NCBI GenBank assembly: GCA_012514545.1
Contig: JAAZAC010000044.1
Location: forward strand, 1-5,458
Origin: Actinomycetales bacterium
GTDB taxonomy: Bacteria; Actinomycetota; Actinomycetes; Actinomycetales; Cellulomonadaceae
Length of the DNA stretch: 5,458 nucleotides
Direction of reading: 5' to 3'
In this document: positions 1 to 4,676 of the stretch, in pieces
Layout of the letters: every line of letters begins with the position of its first letter
How positions within the stretch are numbered: the first letter of the stretch is position 1
Notes under the pieces: generated by a model
Database searches by the model: none
Seen by the model: only the letters and a program-made list of their open reading frames with translations
What the model was told of the DNA's origin: nothing
Position numbers and translations under genes: made by a program

Positions 1-468
1 CTCGTGCGGCCGGCGGAGTACCTGGACCTGGACCAGCACGAGCGGTACGAGGTCGCCCGCCACATCGGGCGGCTCAACGCCGCGCTGCGCGGCCGGAGCG
101 TCATGCTGCTCGGGCCGGGGCGCTGGGGCACGAGCACGCCCGCGCTCGGGGTGCCCGTGCGGTTCGCCGAGATCAGCAACGTCGCGGTGCTGGGCGAGTT
201 CTCGGCGCCGGGCGCCGGCTTCATGCCCGAGCTGTCCTACGGCAGCCACTTCTTCCAGGACCTGGTCGAGTCCGGGATCTTCTACGTGGCGCTGTTCGAC
301 GGCGAGCCGGGGGTTAGGTTCCACCCGGAGCGCATTCTGGAGCTGCCGAACGAGCTGGCCACGCTGTCGCCCGACGGCGCGTCCCTCGCGCACGTGCTGC
401 ACGTCGCCTCGACGCCCGGCCTGCAGGTGTTCTCCGACGTCGCGACGCAACGCGTGCTCTGCCGGTGA
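1..468 (+). CDS. PEP/pyruvate-binding (PEP synthase / PPDK-like) protein, C-terminal fragment
   Basis: Open from the first base, so the gene begins outside the window; 155 residues and a TGA stop remain. The signature is LLGPGRWGTSTPALGVPV near residues 35-53, then FAEISNVAVLGE and a YGSHFFQDLVESGIFYVALF-type segment. This GPGRWG...LGVPV / HFFQ pattern is familiar from the C-terminal part of large bacterial proteins whose N-terminal half is a PEP/pyruvate-binding (PPDK N-terminal, ATP-grasp) domain, usually annotated as PEP synthase or pyruvate-phosphate-dikinase PEP/pyruvate-binding protein. The phosphotransfer domains are not visible, so catalysis cannot be judged and the exact substrate is unknown. 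Codon composition is typical of the window. The assignment rests on recalled family pattern, not on a search. Confidence 0.6.
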   Translation, partial: LVRPAEYLDLDQHERYEVARHIGRLNAALRGRSVMLLGPGRWGTSTPALGVPVRFAEISNVAVLGEFSAPGAGFMPELSYGSHFFQDLVESGIFYVALFDGEPGVRFHPERILELPNELATLSPDGASLAHVLHVASTPGLQVFSDVATQRVLCR

Positions 469-494
469 CCGCCCGACGCCGGGGAGCCCGCGCG

Positions 495-510
495 TCGTAC
501 ATCTGTTCGA
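495..510. promoter_or_regulatory. Candidate LexA (SOS) box
   Basis: TCGTACATCTGTTCGA differs at one position from the actinobacterial SOS box TCGAAC-N4-GTTCGA (A to T at position 4). It lies 27 bases after the stop of the preceding gene and 57 bases before the GNAT start, where a repressor could cover a promoter. No convincing -10/-35 pair is visible around it. Known: LexA of Actinobacteria binds this palindrome. Inferred: it would make the GNAT gene DNA-damage inducible. Confidence 0.5.
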
Positions 511-541
511 CCCGGACGCCGGCCAGGGGGAGTGACGGACC

Positions 542-550
542 GGGGGAGGG
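542..550 (+). promoter_or_regulatory. Purine-rich ribosome-binding site, ambiguous target
   Basis: GGGGGAGGG is the only Shine-Dalgarno-like run before the GNAT gene. It is 16 bases from the in-frame ATG at 567, which is long. It sits at ideal distance (5 bases) from an ATGATG at 556/559 in another frame, whose ORF stops at 633. The GNAT start is therefore chosen by homology of the N-terminus and not by this site. Confidence 0.4.
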
Positions 551-566
551 CTGCGATGATGCCCGC

Positions 567-1061
567 ATGCGCGTGCGGCGCCTGGCCGAGGACGACTGGC
601 GGCAACTGCAGGGGATCCGCCTGCGGTCGCTGACCGAGGACCACCCGGTGCTCGGCTCGGTCGAGCGCGAGCAGGGGTTCCGGGAGAGCCACTGGCGGAT
701 GCGCATCCGGGGCAGCGCGTGGTTCGTCGCGACGCACCGGCGCCGGACCGTCGGGATCGCGTCGGTCATCGCGGAACCGGGCACGCCCGTGGACGAGCGC
801 CACGTCGTCGGGCTCTGGGTCGCCCCGGAGGCCCGGGGGACCACCGCGTGGGCGGCGCTCCTCGACGCCGCCGCGGACCTCGCGCGCGCCGAGGGCGCGT
901 CGCGGCTGACCGCGTGGTGCCTCGACGGCGACGACGTGCTCGCGGCCGCGCTGCGCGACGGCGGGTTCGCGCCGACCGGCATCCGGATGCCGGTGCCGCG
1001 GGACAGGTCGCTCACGGAGGAGCGCTGGGTGCGCGAGCTCGCGGGGGAGGACGCCGGCTGA
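567..1061 (+). CDS. GNAT-family N-acetyltransferase
   Basis: Predicted 164-residue protein, a usual size for a single GNAT domain, which transfers the acetyl group of acetyl-CoA to an amine. It starts with MRVRRLAEDDWRQLQGIRL, the typical first strand and helix; an Asp/Glu-rich arm follows. The central strand and acetyl-CoA loop are VVGLWVAPEARGTTAWAALL (about residues 80-99), and the C-terminal AALRDGGFAPTG segment matches the usual last helix and 'GF' strand. The pyrophosphate loop is degenerate: the family R-G-x-G-x-G/A pattern reads R-G-T-T-A-W, so two glycines are replaced. The fold call is firm, activity less so, and the substrate is unknown. An upstream in-frame extension to 465 overlaps the previous gene by 4 bases but adds non-family residues and was not used. 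A LexA-like box lies upstream. Confidence 0.85.
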   Translation: MRVRRLAEDDWRQLQGIRLRSLTEDHPVLGSVEREQGFRESHWRMRIRGSAWFVATHRRRTVGIASVIAEPGTPVDERHVVGLWVAPEARGTTAWAALLDAAADLARAEGASRLTAWCLDGDDVLAAALRDGGFAPTGIRMPVPRDRSLTEERWVRELAGEDAG

Positions 1062-1066
1062 GCGGC

Positions 1067-1086
1067 ACGGGCCGCCCGGCGGCCGT
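1067..1086 (+). terminator. Possible weak terminator hairpin after GNAT gene
   Basis: A GC-rich imperfect stem (ACGG...CCG pairing with CGG...CCGT, one bulged G at 1071, five-base loop 1075-1079) starts six bases after the GNAT stop. There is no T run. Location and stem are the only support. Confidence 0.35.
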
Positions 1087-1098
1087 CCCTCGCGCGGT

Positions 1099-1117
1099 TT
1101 GACATAACGTACCTTAT
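1099..1117. promoter_or_regulatory. AT-rich palindrome with TTGACA, candidate operator/promoter
   Basis: TTGACA (1099-1104) is a perfect -35 hexamer in a region where AT-rich DNA is rare. It runs straight into ATAACGTACCTTAT (1104-1117), a 14-bp palindrome with a single mismatched pair (C1108/C1113). This looks like a dimeric repressor site (TetR- or MarR-type size) placed on a promoter. A good plus-strand -10 at 16-18 bp is missing; CAGGAT at 1125-1130 is at 20 bp. On the minus strand TAAGGT and TACGTT both fit TANNNT. The direction and the target are unresolved. Confidence 0.35.
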
Positions 1118-1571
1118 CGGCTTCCAGGATGGACGGGACGTCCACCGGCCGACGACGGCCCGGACCCCGATCGCCTCCCACGACGCTCCGGGAGCACGCG
1201 CGCGCGCGTCCCCGCGGCCCCACGCCCACGACCTCCTGCCGCACGCGCGCCGTGCCGCGCGGACGGCGCACCGCCCGACTGCTCCACGAGCCCGTTGCCG
1301 CTGTGTGTCGGTCTCAGCCCGTTTCCTTGCGTCGACCCACGCGTTCGACGTGAACCCGTCGCCACCGGCCGTCCGCGGGTTCCGCGCGGCGCTCGGCCGC
1401 GACACGCGCCCGTCGCGCCGGCGTCCGTGCGCCCAACCCGATCCCGCAGAGCCCGATCCACGGACTTTACCGATACAGGCGCTCCCCGTCCGCCCCGGGG
1501 GCCGCTGCGCTCCGGTTGCGGGCCACCCCGCCCCGCGGGAGCGTGGTGCCGCTCGCCGGGCGGACCGTGGG
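1118..1571. other. Long gap without a supported gene
   Basis: About 450 bases before the rbpA regulatory cassette hold no convincing gene. Short frames give Arg/Pro/Thr-rich translations without family resemblance or codon-position bias (for example 1129-1353 plus and 1461-1114 minus). Visible items are an alternating (CG)6 tract at 1197-1208 and an inverted repeat CGTCGA / TCGACG at 1330-1335 and 1345-1350. There is also an isolated AT-richer patch ACTTTACCGATACAG at 1464-1478, which could be a promoter (TAAAGT on the minus strand fits a -10) but has no matching -35. An untranslated RNA or long 5' leader is possible but not shown. Confidence 0.4.
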
Positions 1572-1605
1572 CCGAACGTTCACCGGACCTTCACCGGACG
1601 TTCGG
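1572..1605. repeat. Inverted repeat flanking the PHO-type repeats
   Basis: CCGAACGT (1572-1579) and ACGTTCGG (1598-1605) are perfect 8-bp inverted arms separated by 18 bases. The left arm also contains the self-palindrome GAACGTTC (1574-1581), and the right arm runs into GTTCGGAAC (1600-1608). The right arm shares GGAA with the promoter -35 element. It may act as protein-binding DNA or as a hairpin. Confidence 0.6.
1578..1603 (+). promoter_or_regulatory. 11-bp direct repeats, PHO-box-like response-regulator site
   Basis: Two tandem 11-mers, GTTCACCGGAC (1578-1588) and CTTCACCGGAC (1589-1599), differ only in the first base; a third partial unit GTTC follows in phase (1600-1603). Adjacent 11-bp direct repeats with a GTTCACC core are the known form of the Streptomyces PhoP (PHO) box, bound by an OmpR/PhoB-family response regulator. 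The array abuts the -35 element of the rbpA promoter. Inferred: rbpA responds to phosphate status or to another OmpR-type regulator. The repeat is seen directly; the regulator is not in the window. Confidence 0.55.
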
Positions 1606-1629
1606 AACAGCAGGCCCGGGCCGTGCGTT
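1604..1629 (+). promoter_or_regulatory. SigR/SigH-type ECF promoter of rbpA
   Basis: GGAAC (1604-1608) and GTT (1627-1629) are separated by exactly 18 bases, matching the GGAA(T/C)-N18/19-GTT consensus of the disulfide- and heat-stress sigma factors SigR (Streptomyces) and SigH (Mycobacterium). Transcription would start near 1636-1638, giving a leader of about 50 bases. Known: rbpA belongs to the SigR regulon in Streptomyces coelicolor, which supports the match. No competing housekeeping promoter is evident close by. Confidence 0.6.
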
Positions 1630-1670
1630 TGAGCCTACGACGAGCGGCGGACCGTCGCTCGCACCGTCAC

Positions 1671-1679
1671 GAGGGGAGG
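1671..1679 (+). promoter_or_regulatory. Ribosome-binding site of rbpA
   Basis: GAGGGGAGG ends five bases before the ATG at 1685. This strong, well-spaced site decides the start and argues against the in-frame extension that runs up to 1295. Confidence 0.8.
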
Positions 1680-1684
1680 TCGCG

Positions 1685-2029
1685 ATGGCGGACCGTTCGC
1701 TGCGCGGGACCCGCATCGGCGCCCACAGCATGGAGTCCGAGGAGGGCGTGGAGTTCGCCGAGCGGTTCGAGGCGTACTACGACTGCCCGAACGGGCACAC
1801 GATCGTGCTGCCCTTCTCCGTCCAGGCCGACGTGCCCGTCGTCTGGGAGTGCCGCTGCGGCGCCGAGGCCCTGCTCCGCGACGCCAGCAAGCCGGAGCCG
1901 AAGCCCACGAAGCCCCCGCGCACCCACTGGGACATGCTGCTCGAGCGCCGCACGGTCAAGGAGCTCGAGGAGCTCCTCGACGAGCGCCTGGAGCTGCTCC
2001 GCGCCGGGAAGCTGCGCCGCTCGGCCTGA
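1685..2029 (+). CDS. rbpA: RNA polymerase-binding protein RbpA
   Basis: Predicted 114-residue protein, close to the usual 110-125 of the family. RbpA binds RNA polymerase and the primary sigma factor and stabilises the open promoter complex in Actinobacteria; the Streptomyces protein is linked to rifampicin tolerance and growth. The order fits: N-terminal tail with MADRSLRGTRIGA (1-13), core barrel (about 28-66), Lys/Pro-rich basic linker (about 69-78, KPEPKPTKPP), and the sigma-interaction domain PRTHWDMLLERRTVKELEEL (from 78 on), the family hallmark. C34, H38, C56 and C58 form a CxxxH...CxC set that would bind zinc, as in the Streptomyces type; the mycobacterial protein lacks these ligands. 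It is transcribed from its own stress-type promoter and converges on ppm1, a conserved arrangement. Confidence 0.97.
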   Translation: MADRSLRGTRIGAHSMESEEGVEFAERFEAYYDCPNGHTIVLPFSVQADVPVVWECRCGAEALLRDASKPEPKPTKPPRTHWDMLLERRTVKELEELLDERLELLRAGKLRRSA

Positions 2030-2041
2030 CGCCCGAGCCGA

Positions 2042-2824
2042 TCACGTCCGCGATGGCCGCCGTCCCGAGACGGCGGCCATCGCCGTCCTCAGGGCCCCCG
2101 CGGCCTGCCCCGCGCGCCGCGCGACGCCCCACCCCGTGACGCGGACGAGCGCCTCCACGACGATCCGGTTGCTCATCTTCGACCGGCCGGCCGCGCGCTC
2201 GACGAAGGTGATGGGCACCTCGCGGACGACGGCGCCGGCGCGGAGCGCCCGCCACGTCATGTCGACCTGGAAGCAGTACCCCTGCGACTGCACCTCGTCG
2301 AGCCGGACCCGCGCGAGCACTCGTGCCCGGTAGGCGCGGTACCCCGCGGTCGCGTCGCGCACGGGCAGGCCCATCGCCAGCCGCGTGTACGTGTTCGCGC
2401 CGCGGGACAGGACGAGCCGGTGCCACGGCCAGTTCTCGACCCGGCCGCCCGGCACCCACCGCGAGCCGATGACGAGGTCCGCCCCGTCGTCGTCGAGGGC
2501 CGCGAGGAGCCGCGGGAGGTCCTCGGGCTGGTGGGAGCCGTCGGCGTCCATCTCCACGAGCACGTCGTAGCCGCGCTCGAGGCCCCAGCCGAAGCCCGCC
2601 ACGTAGGCCCTGCCCAGGCCCTGCTTGCCCGCGCGGTGCAGCACGTGCACCGCGGGGTCCCCCGCGGCGATCTCGTCCGCGAGCCGCCCCGTCCCGTCGG
2701 GGCTGGCGTCGTCGACGACGAGGACGTCCGCCGTCGGCACCGCCGCGCGCAGCCGCGCGAGCGTGCCCGGCAGGGACTGCGCCTCGTTGTACGTCGGGAC
2801 GACGACGAGCACCCGGCCCGTCAC
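2042..2824 (-). CDS. ppm1: Polyprenol monophosphomannose synthase (GT2 family)
   Basis: Predicted 260-residue GTG-started protein, the usual length of bacterial DPM1-type synthases. It transfers mannose from GDP-mannose to polyprenyl phosphate on the cytoplasmic membrane face, making the donor for lipoglycan and protein O-mannosylation. Motifs in order: VLVVVPTYNEA (5-15), VVDDASPDGTG (36-46), GKQGLGRAYVAGF (66-78), the metal-binding DAD at 93-95 in EMDADGSHQPEDL, GSRWVPGG (about 121-128), and RSKMSN (about 217-222). No C-terminal membrane segments are present, so it is probably a peripheral protein. The start GTG overlaps the lnt stop (GTGA), and the neighbour supports the call: in M. tuberculosis Ppm1 is a fusion of these two domains. 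The last codons contain a hairpin serving the convergent rbpA gene. Confidence 0.95.
   Translation of the reverse strand: MTGRVLVVVPTYNEAQSLPGTLARLRAAVPTADVLVVDDASPDGTGRLADEIAAGDPAVHVLHRAGKQGLGRAYVAGFGWGLERGYDVLVEMDADGSHQPEDLPRLLAALDDDGADLVIGSRWVPGGRVENWPWHRLVLSRGANTYTRLAMGLPVRDATAGYRAYRARVLARVRLDEVQSQGYCFQVDMTWRALRAGAVVREVPITFVERAAGRSKMSNRIVVEALVRVTGWGVARRAGQAAGALRTAMAAVSGRRPSRT
2050..2083. terminator. 15-bp hairpin terminator between rbpA and ppm1
   Basis: Arms 2050-2064 and 2069-2083 pair perfectly over 15 bp around a four-base loop, 20 bases after the rbpA stop. It lies entirely inside the last codons of ppm1 (encoding AMAAVSGRRPS). There is no T run on either side, as is common in high-GC actinobacteria. 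It most likely ends rbpA transcripts; for ppm1 it precedes the stop and could at best stabilise or end the mRNA just past it. Confidence 0.7.
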
Positions 2825-4386
2825 CGCACGGCCTCCGCGACCGGCCGCTCGGCACGCCGCACCCGGGCGGCGCCGGCGAACCCGGCGAGCAGGCAGGCCA
2901 CGGCCAGCCCGCGGAAGCCCCACGTGACCGCGTCGCCGAACCGGGTGGCCGGCGTCGGCGCGTCGCGCAGCGCCAGGGACGCGCGCAGCTGCGCGGGGGC
3001 CCAGTGCTCGGTCCGCTCGAGCACCACCCCGGCGGGGTTGATGATCGCGCTCACGCCGACGGTCGAGACCTGCACCGTCGCGCGGCCGTGCTCCATCGCC
3101 CGGATCCGGGACATCGCGAGCTGCTGCAGCGAGAGGTCGGTGCGGCCGAACGTCGCGTTGTTCGTCGGGATGACGATGACCTCGGCCCCCTCCTGCACGG
3201 CGTTGCGGATGATGTCGTCGTACGCGACCTCGAAGCAGATCCCCACGCCCAGCCGGACGGCCCGCTCCAGGCGCGGCACCTCGACGTCGATCACCCCGAG
3301 GTGGTCCCCCGGGATCATGTCCGTGCGGACCCGGTCGACGGCGTCGGACACGGCCCGCGCGATGCTCCGCATGGGGATGTACTCGGCGAACGGCGTCGGG
3401 TGCAGCTTGTCGTAGCTCTGCCCGGGGCCGGTCACCGGGTCCCACAGGAGCGCGGAGTTGAGCCGCCCGCCCGTCTCCGGGCGGCGGTCGGTGCCGACGA
3501 GGATCGGCACGCCGACGGCGCGCGCGGCCTCGGTCACGAGGCCCGCCGCCTCCGCGTCCGCGCGCGGGTCGATGTCGCTGCTGTTCTCGGGCCACAGGAC
3601 GACGTCGAGCGGCTCGCCGCGCTCGGCCAGCGCCTGCGTGCCCGCCACGTGGTTGCGCAGCACCTCGCGCGCCTGGGAGAACGAGTCGAGGCCGCGGTCC
3701 GGCACGTTGCCCTGCACCGCGCCCACCTCGAGGCGCCCCGCCGTGGCCTGGCTGCTCAGCGGCAGGAACCAGCCCGACGCGACGACGGCGACCACGAGCA
3801 GCAGCCGGCCGCTCGCCGTCCCGAGGTCGAGCCGCCGGATCGCGACGAGCGCGAGGCCGAGCAGCGCTCCCCCGGCCGCGACGAGGAACGACACCGCCGG
3901 CACTCCCCCGGCCCACGCCCACGCCCCGAGCGGCGAGTCCGCCTGGGCGAAGGCGAGCCGGCCCCACGGGAAGCCGCCGAACGGCGCCACCGACCGGGCC
4001 TCTTCCGCCGCGACCCACAGGACGCCCCACACGGGCACCTGGAAGCGCGCCGCGCGCCAGATCACCTCGCCGCGCCGCGCCCACGACCAGCCCGCGGCGA
4101 ACAGGGCGACGAACGCCGACTCCGCCACCGCGAGGGCCAGCCACGGCACCGGCCCGACCGCCACCTCGACGAACGTGATGTGCGGCAGGAAGAACGCCAG
4201 GCCGAACACGAAGCCGACGAGCGCGTTCCAGCGCGCGCTGTCCCGGCCGAGCGCGAGGAACAGGGCGGCCAGCCCGACGAGCGACAGCGGCCACCACCCG
4301 CGGTCCGGGAAGGCCAGCTCGGTGACGAACCCGCCGCCGGCGGCCAGGATCAGCGTCGTACGACGACGCGCGGCGGGGACGAGCAC
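2821..4386 (-). CDS. lnt: Apolipoprotein N-acyltransferase
   Basis: Predicted 521-residue membrane enzyme that acylates the N-terminal cysteine of lipoproteins, using phospholipid as donor. The N-terminal 210 residues hold about seven hydrophobic segments (roughly 11-25, 31-47, 53-73, 79-100, 113-128, 158-183, 192-210). A nitrilase-type domain follows (about 217-470) and a final membrane segment (about 488-506). The catalytic triad is visible: E267 in VVLWPENSSD, K327 in SYDKLHPTPFAEYIP and C384 in GVGICFEVAYDD. These match the family's WPE, YxKxHxxPFGEYxP and GxxICxE motifs. The start is GTG with no Shine-Dalgarno; a TACCCT element six bases upstream suggests a leaderless mRNA. It overlaps ppm1 by four bases. 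In mycobacteria the two activities are fused or adjacent. Confidence 0.95.
   Translation of the reverse strand: MLVPAARRRTTLILAAGGGFVTELAFPDRGWWPLSLVGLAALFLALGRDSARWNALVGFVFGLAFFLPHITFVEVAVGPVPWLALAVAESAFVALFAAGWSWARRGEVIWRAARFQVPVWGVLWVAAEEARSVAPFGGFPWGRLAFAQADSPLGAWAWAGGVPAVSFLVAAGGALLGLALVAIRRLDLGTASGRLLLVVAVVASGWFLPLSSQATAGRLEVGAVQGNVPDRGLDSFSQAREVLRNHVAGTQALAERGEPLDVVLWPENSSDIDPRADAEAAGLVTEAARAVGVPILVGTDRRPETGGRLNSALLWDPVTGPGQSYDKLHPTPFAEYIPMRSIARAVSDAVDRVRTDMIPGDHLGVIDVEVPRLERAVRLGVGICFEVAYDDIIRNAVQEGAEVIVIPTNNATFGRTDLSLQQLAMSRIRAMEHGRATVQVSTVGVSAIINPAGVVLERTEHWAPAQLRASLALRDAPTPATRFGDAVTWGFRGLAVACLLAGFAGAARVRRAERPVAEAVR
2832..2836 (-). promoter_or_regulatory. Ribosome-binding site of ppm1 inside lnt
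   Basis: GGAGG on the minus strand, seven bases before the GTG at 2824 and within the last lnt codons. It fixes the ppm1 start and supports coupled translation. Confidence 0.65.
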
Positions 4387-4392
4387 CGGACA

Positions 4393-4398
4393 AGGGTA
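4393..4398 (-). promoter_or_regulatory. Candidate -10 element for leaderless lnt mRNA
   Basis: TACCCT on the minus strand fits TANNNT and ends six bases before the lnt GTG, so transcription would start at or next to the start codon. No Shine-Dalgarno is present. The -35 region falls inside the GC hairpin at 4401-4434 and does not resemble TTGACA, so the promoter is uncertain. Confidence 0.35.
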
Positions 4399-4400
4399 AC

Positions 4401-4434
4401 GGCCCGGGGGCCCCTCTTCGGGGGCCCCCGGGCC
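4401..4434 (-). terminator. Strong GC hairpin before lnt (terminator or attenuator)
   Basis: Arms 4401-4414 and 4421-4434 pair perfectly over 14 bp, all G-C, around a six-base loop TCTTCG. In the minus direction it comes 65 bases after the small ORF stop and 14 bases before the lnt GTG; the following bases include GTTACCCTTG, only weakly T-rich. It most likely ends or attenuates transcription arriving from the right before lnt. Confidence 0.65.
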
Positions 4435-4456
4435 GCGCCACCGACCGACTGGCCCG

Positions 4457-4478
4457 CGCGTCCTTCGGTCCGGACGCG
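4457..4478 (-). repeat. Hairpin in the tail of the small ORF transcript
   Basis: CGCGTCC (4457-4463) and GGACGCG (4472-4478) form a perfect 7-bp stem with an eight-base loop. It lies between the small ORF stop and the larger hairpin, so the tail of that transcript carries two successive stem-loops. Confidence 0.5.
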
Positions 4479-4499
4479 GCGTGTGCCCTCGCCCGTTGT

Positions 4500-4604
4500 C
4501 TACTGAACGCGCGGGCCCAGCCGGTGACCCCCGAGGTTGCGCTCGAGGCGCTCGAGCCGGGAGGCCCGGCGCGGCTCAAGAGCGACATCCGCGGGGAGGA
4601 ACAT
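4500..4604 (-). CDS. Small ORF, 34 residues, unrecognised; possible leaderless gene or leader peptide
   Basis: ATG at 4604 to TAG at 4500, predicted 34 residues, beginning MFLPADVALEPRR and ending GHRLGPRVQ. No family is recognised. It is Arg/Leu/Glu-rich with an LERLER repeat that could form a short charged amphipathic helix; no signal peptide or membrane segment. Counting codons, G/C is about 85% at third, 50% at second and near 90% at first positions, a pattern like real genes here though with more T-ending codons. A good promoter (TTGACT, 16 bp, TAGGTT) ends five bases before the ATG, so the mRNA would be leaderless. Two hairpins follow, then lnt, so it could also be a leader peptide of the lnt-ppm1 unit. 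Confidence 0.45.
   Translation of the reverse strand: MFLPADVALEPRRASRLERLERNLGGHRLGPRVQ
4539..4556. repeat. Perfect tandem 9-bp repeat
   Basis: GCGCTCGAG occurs twice in direct tandem (4539-4547, 4548-4556). On the minus strand it is in frame with the small ORF and encodes LER-LER, so it may be a coding duplication. Confidence 0.6.
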
Positions 4605-4609
4605 CCGTG

Positions 4610-4637
4610 AACCTACCGGTTCCAGCGATCGAGTCAA
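4610..4637 (-). promoter_or_regulatory. Housekeeping-type promoter of the small ORF
   Basis: On the minus strand the -35 TTGACT (4637-4632) and the -10 TAGGTT (4615-4610) are separated by 16 bp, one short of ideal. The -10 ends five bases before the ATG at 4604, predicting a start at or within a base or two of the start codon. It is the best SigA-type promoter in the window. Confidence 0.55.
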
Positions 4638-4647
4638 GAGCGTGTCA

Positions 4648-4676
4648 TCGCAGGTCAGAGCCATATTCGCAGGTCA
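4648..4676 (-). promoter_or_regulatory. Two exact TGACCTGCGA direct repeats upstream of the promoter
   Basis: On the minus strand TGACCTGCGA occurs at 4676-4667 and again at 4657-4648, 19 bp apart, ending ten bases before the -35. TGAC recurs at 4647 and within the -35 itself at 4636, so TGAC starts at 4676, 4657, 4647 and 4636, close to whole helical turns. Phased half-sites next to a -35 suggest an activator site; the protein is unknown. Confidence 0.5.

Noticed and set aside
1129..1353. 74-codon plus-strand ORF after the AT-rich palindrome
   Set aside because: Composition is Arg/Pro/Thr-rich, no ribosome-binding site and no coding bias; only its proximity to TTGACA was attractive.
282..1405. 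Long minus-strand frames opposite the PEP-binding and GNAT genes (282-1271 and 314-1405)
   Set aside because: Arg/Ala/Pro/Ser-rich translations without domains, opposite recognised genes; typical antisense shadows of high-GC DNA.
1480..1560. C-rich runs before rbpA considered as a 6C-type small RNA
   Set aside because: The runs are four Cs long and not set in two hairpin loops as that RNA requires.
1295..1684. In-frame upstream extension of rbpA to 1295
   Set aside because: The strong ribosome-binding site and the family N-terminus MADR...LRG place the start at 1685; the extension is Pro/Arg-rich and unlike the family.
2420..4506. Long plus-strand frames opposite ppm1 and lnt (2420-3415, 3004-4506, 3458-4399)
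   Set aside because: His/Arg/Pro-rich shadow translations with no family resemblance; the opposite strand carries well-conserved genes.
2042..4588. A single 848-codon minus-strand frame that seems to join the lnt region to ppm1
   Set aside because: Only its last 260 codons are real (ppm1). Upstream of 2824 this frame is a shadow of lnt, which has its own frame with all catalytic motifs.
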